Positions 62,843 to 64,000 of a DNA stretch of 64,000 nt are shown piece by piece. A program made the translations under genes and the position numbers. The stretch covers positions 10,001 through 74,000 of the forward strand of contig JAPFBL010000170.1 of assembly GCA_026182355.1 (NCBI GenBank). The letters are read 5' to 3'. Each line of letters begins with the position of its first letter. The first letter of the stretch is position 1. This DNA is from Hermatobates lingyangjiaoensis (taxonomy: Eukaryota; Arthropoda; Insecta; Hemiptera; Hermatobatidae). The notes under the pieces are model-generated. The model did not search any database, was not told the origin of the DNA, and saw nothing but the letters and a program-made list of their open reading frames with translations.

Positions 62843-63003
62843 TACATGAAGTTGACTGTTGTCACTCAGTTCATTCACTTCTTTTCCTGATAACGACCGT
62901 AATCGTGGTTGACCATAATCACGAAATGCCCATTTCATTGAAAAATTGAAAAGTGAGTCGTCTTTGTTATGTTTATTTCTATTTGTCACAGTTTAATTGA
63001 AGT
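62843..63003 (+). mobile_element. PLE family L plus-strand copy, decayed core
   Basis: CACTTCTTTTCCTGATAACG, GACCGTAATCGTGGTTGACC, AAAATTGAAAAGTGAGTCG and the terminus before TA. Stem II has been duplicated or rearranged. Confidence 0.75.
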
Positions 63004-63011
63004 ATATATAT

Positions 63012-63395
63012 AGGTGTGTATTCTAATCTGAATTCGGTCAAATTTTCTAGTTTCAAAAATCAAACTCGCATTGCCAACATTTCAGCTTTATTTTAAAACT
63101 TTTTTCATAGACTACAAACAAAGGATAATAAGAAATCGCATATCAACATCCAGCATATAAACAATATGAAAATGAATTGTTACAACTTATGAATATTATA
63201 AACAGAAGTATTTAGATATAAATAAAACAATATAACTTACAGAAGTAAGAATTTTTTGACTAAGAAAATGAAATTTACATTATTTAAAGGAATAACAATC
63301 TTAAGCGGACAAAACCTTCTACAAAGTTTGATTTTTGAACCTAAAAAATTTGACCAAATCCCGATTAGATAACACATCTATTCTATCAAACAGTG
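63012..63395. mobile_element. PLE family K-related diverged foldback
   Basis: ATTCGGTCAAATTTTCTAG, TTTCAAAAATCAAACTCGC, CCAACATTTCAGCTTTATTT; right TTTGATTTTTGAACCTAAAA and ATTTGACCAAATCCCGATT. The interior is largely asymmetric. Confidence 0.72.
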
Positions 63396-63429
63396 GATAT
63401 ATTATTGAATCTGTTATATATATATATAT

Positions 63430-63698
63430 GATCAAACCACAATAAGAAAATGGGAAAGCAAGACTAAGATCTTTCAACCGTAACAAGCGGTCTTCGTCAG
63501 AGTCAAAAACCCAACAGTTGAGTTTTTGACTCTGACGAAGACCGCTTGTTACGGTTGAAAGATCTTAGTCTTGCTTTCCCATTTTCTTATTGTGGTTTGA
63601 TCATTGATTGTTATTTCACGTGTTGATGTGAAATCGTTATATATATATATATATATATATCTAATATTAGATATATATATATATATATCTAATATATA
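63430..63698. mobile_element. PLE family A palindrome with private variants and TA tracts
   Basis: Both arms share AAAATGGGAAAGCAAGAC. Cores are at 63466-63500 (minus) and 63532-63566 (plus). The terminus is GTGAAATCGTTA; (TA)n with a TCTAATATTAGA palindrome follows to 63698. Confidence 0.92.
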
Positions 63699-64000
63699 AT
63701 GTTAATATTGTAATAATGCCTAATTTATATTAGAAACACATGCTAGGCTGTGAATTATTTAGCGAGAATCGTGAAAAGCATGCGAGATTAATATTAATTT
63801 TTAGATAATATAAATGGGCACAGGAGGTGGCTAATGGTAAGGGCGAGGAGGAGAATATTAAATATAAGTCGGAGAGAGACGCCTTCTGCTCAGCTGAGGC
63901 TATCACCTAAAAAAAGGGCAGGCTATGACGACCAGACACTCTGACAATGTATAAACATACCCGCGTAGATATCATAGATTATTATGTTTGCCCTTTGCTA
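63699..64000. other. Unassigned window end
   Basis: 63810-63960 is GC-balanced. ATATAAGTCGGAGAGAGACG looks like a core promoter and CTGCTCAGCTGAG is palindromic. This would suit an LTR promoter region, but only one copy and no LTR edges are visible. Confidence 0.3.

Overview
This looks like a gene-poor, AT-rich stretch of an invertebrate animal genome. I found no confident host gene. The visible content is transposable elements, microsatellites, minisatellites and AT-rich single-copy sequence. The mix of Penelope-like elements, a tRNA-derived SINE, hAT and mariner relics and long (TA)n tracts fits an arthropod, possibly a chelicerate, but that placement is inference.

The dominant theme is Penelope-like retroelements (PLEs). 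By my tally about a quarter of the window consists of short PLE-derived pieces from roughly 20 sequence families; the letters A to U used below are my own labels. Coding remnants prove the identity. There is a GIY-YIG endonuclease domain at 54503-55120, two more endonuclease C-termini at 18694-18966 and 43478-43726, and N-terminal ORF fragments at 14267, 15155-15271, 19984-20160, 20656-20793 and 28053. Most pieces are near-perfect palindromes (two inverted copies head to head) flanked by (TA)n. Nearly all contain one compact motif that I read as a type I hammerhead ribozyme: CTGANGA, one extra base, a stem-loop whose sequence differs by family while keeping its pairing, GAA, a short self-complementary word running from A to T, then H. 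Hammerhead ribozymes are known in PLE terminal repeats, so the presence is expected. The number of families, the constant extra base and palindromes centred on the predicted cut site are the noteworthy parts.

Layout. 1-2.4 kb: a SINE split by an I-type LINE end, then unique DNA. 2.4-4.2 kb: a mariner MITE holding a PLE palindrome, then TA-anchored PLE pieces. 6.3-10.3 kb: two hAT elements with 8-bp target duplications, the second holding a nested palindromic hAT-like element. 12-12.9 kb: a 94-bp minisatellite. 13.6-21.5 kb: dense PLE cluster. 24-25.2 kb: a diverged ~79-bp tandem array with a four-unit higher-order period. 25.2-38.4 kb: PLE palindromes alternating with unique AT-rich DNA. 39-45 kb: SINE copies and a 3' PLE end. 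45-50 kb: PLE pieces and a hAT end. 51.4-52.8 kb: PLE palindrome plus a dispersed C-rich repeat. 53.7-56.4 kb: the endonuclease-bearing PLE foldback. 58.3-63.7 kb: another dense PLE cluster.

The elements form a retrotransposition system rather than a pathway. Autonomous PLEs, present here only as pieces, supply reverse transcriptase and endonuclease. The endonuclease probably targets (TA)n. The ribozyme would trim the transcript to defined ends. Self-copying or template switching would then yield the short inverted copies. Several single-copy blocks rich in homeodomain-type words may be conserved regulatory elements, but this cannot be tested from one sequence.
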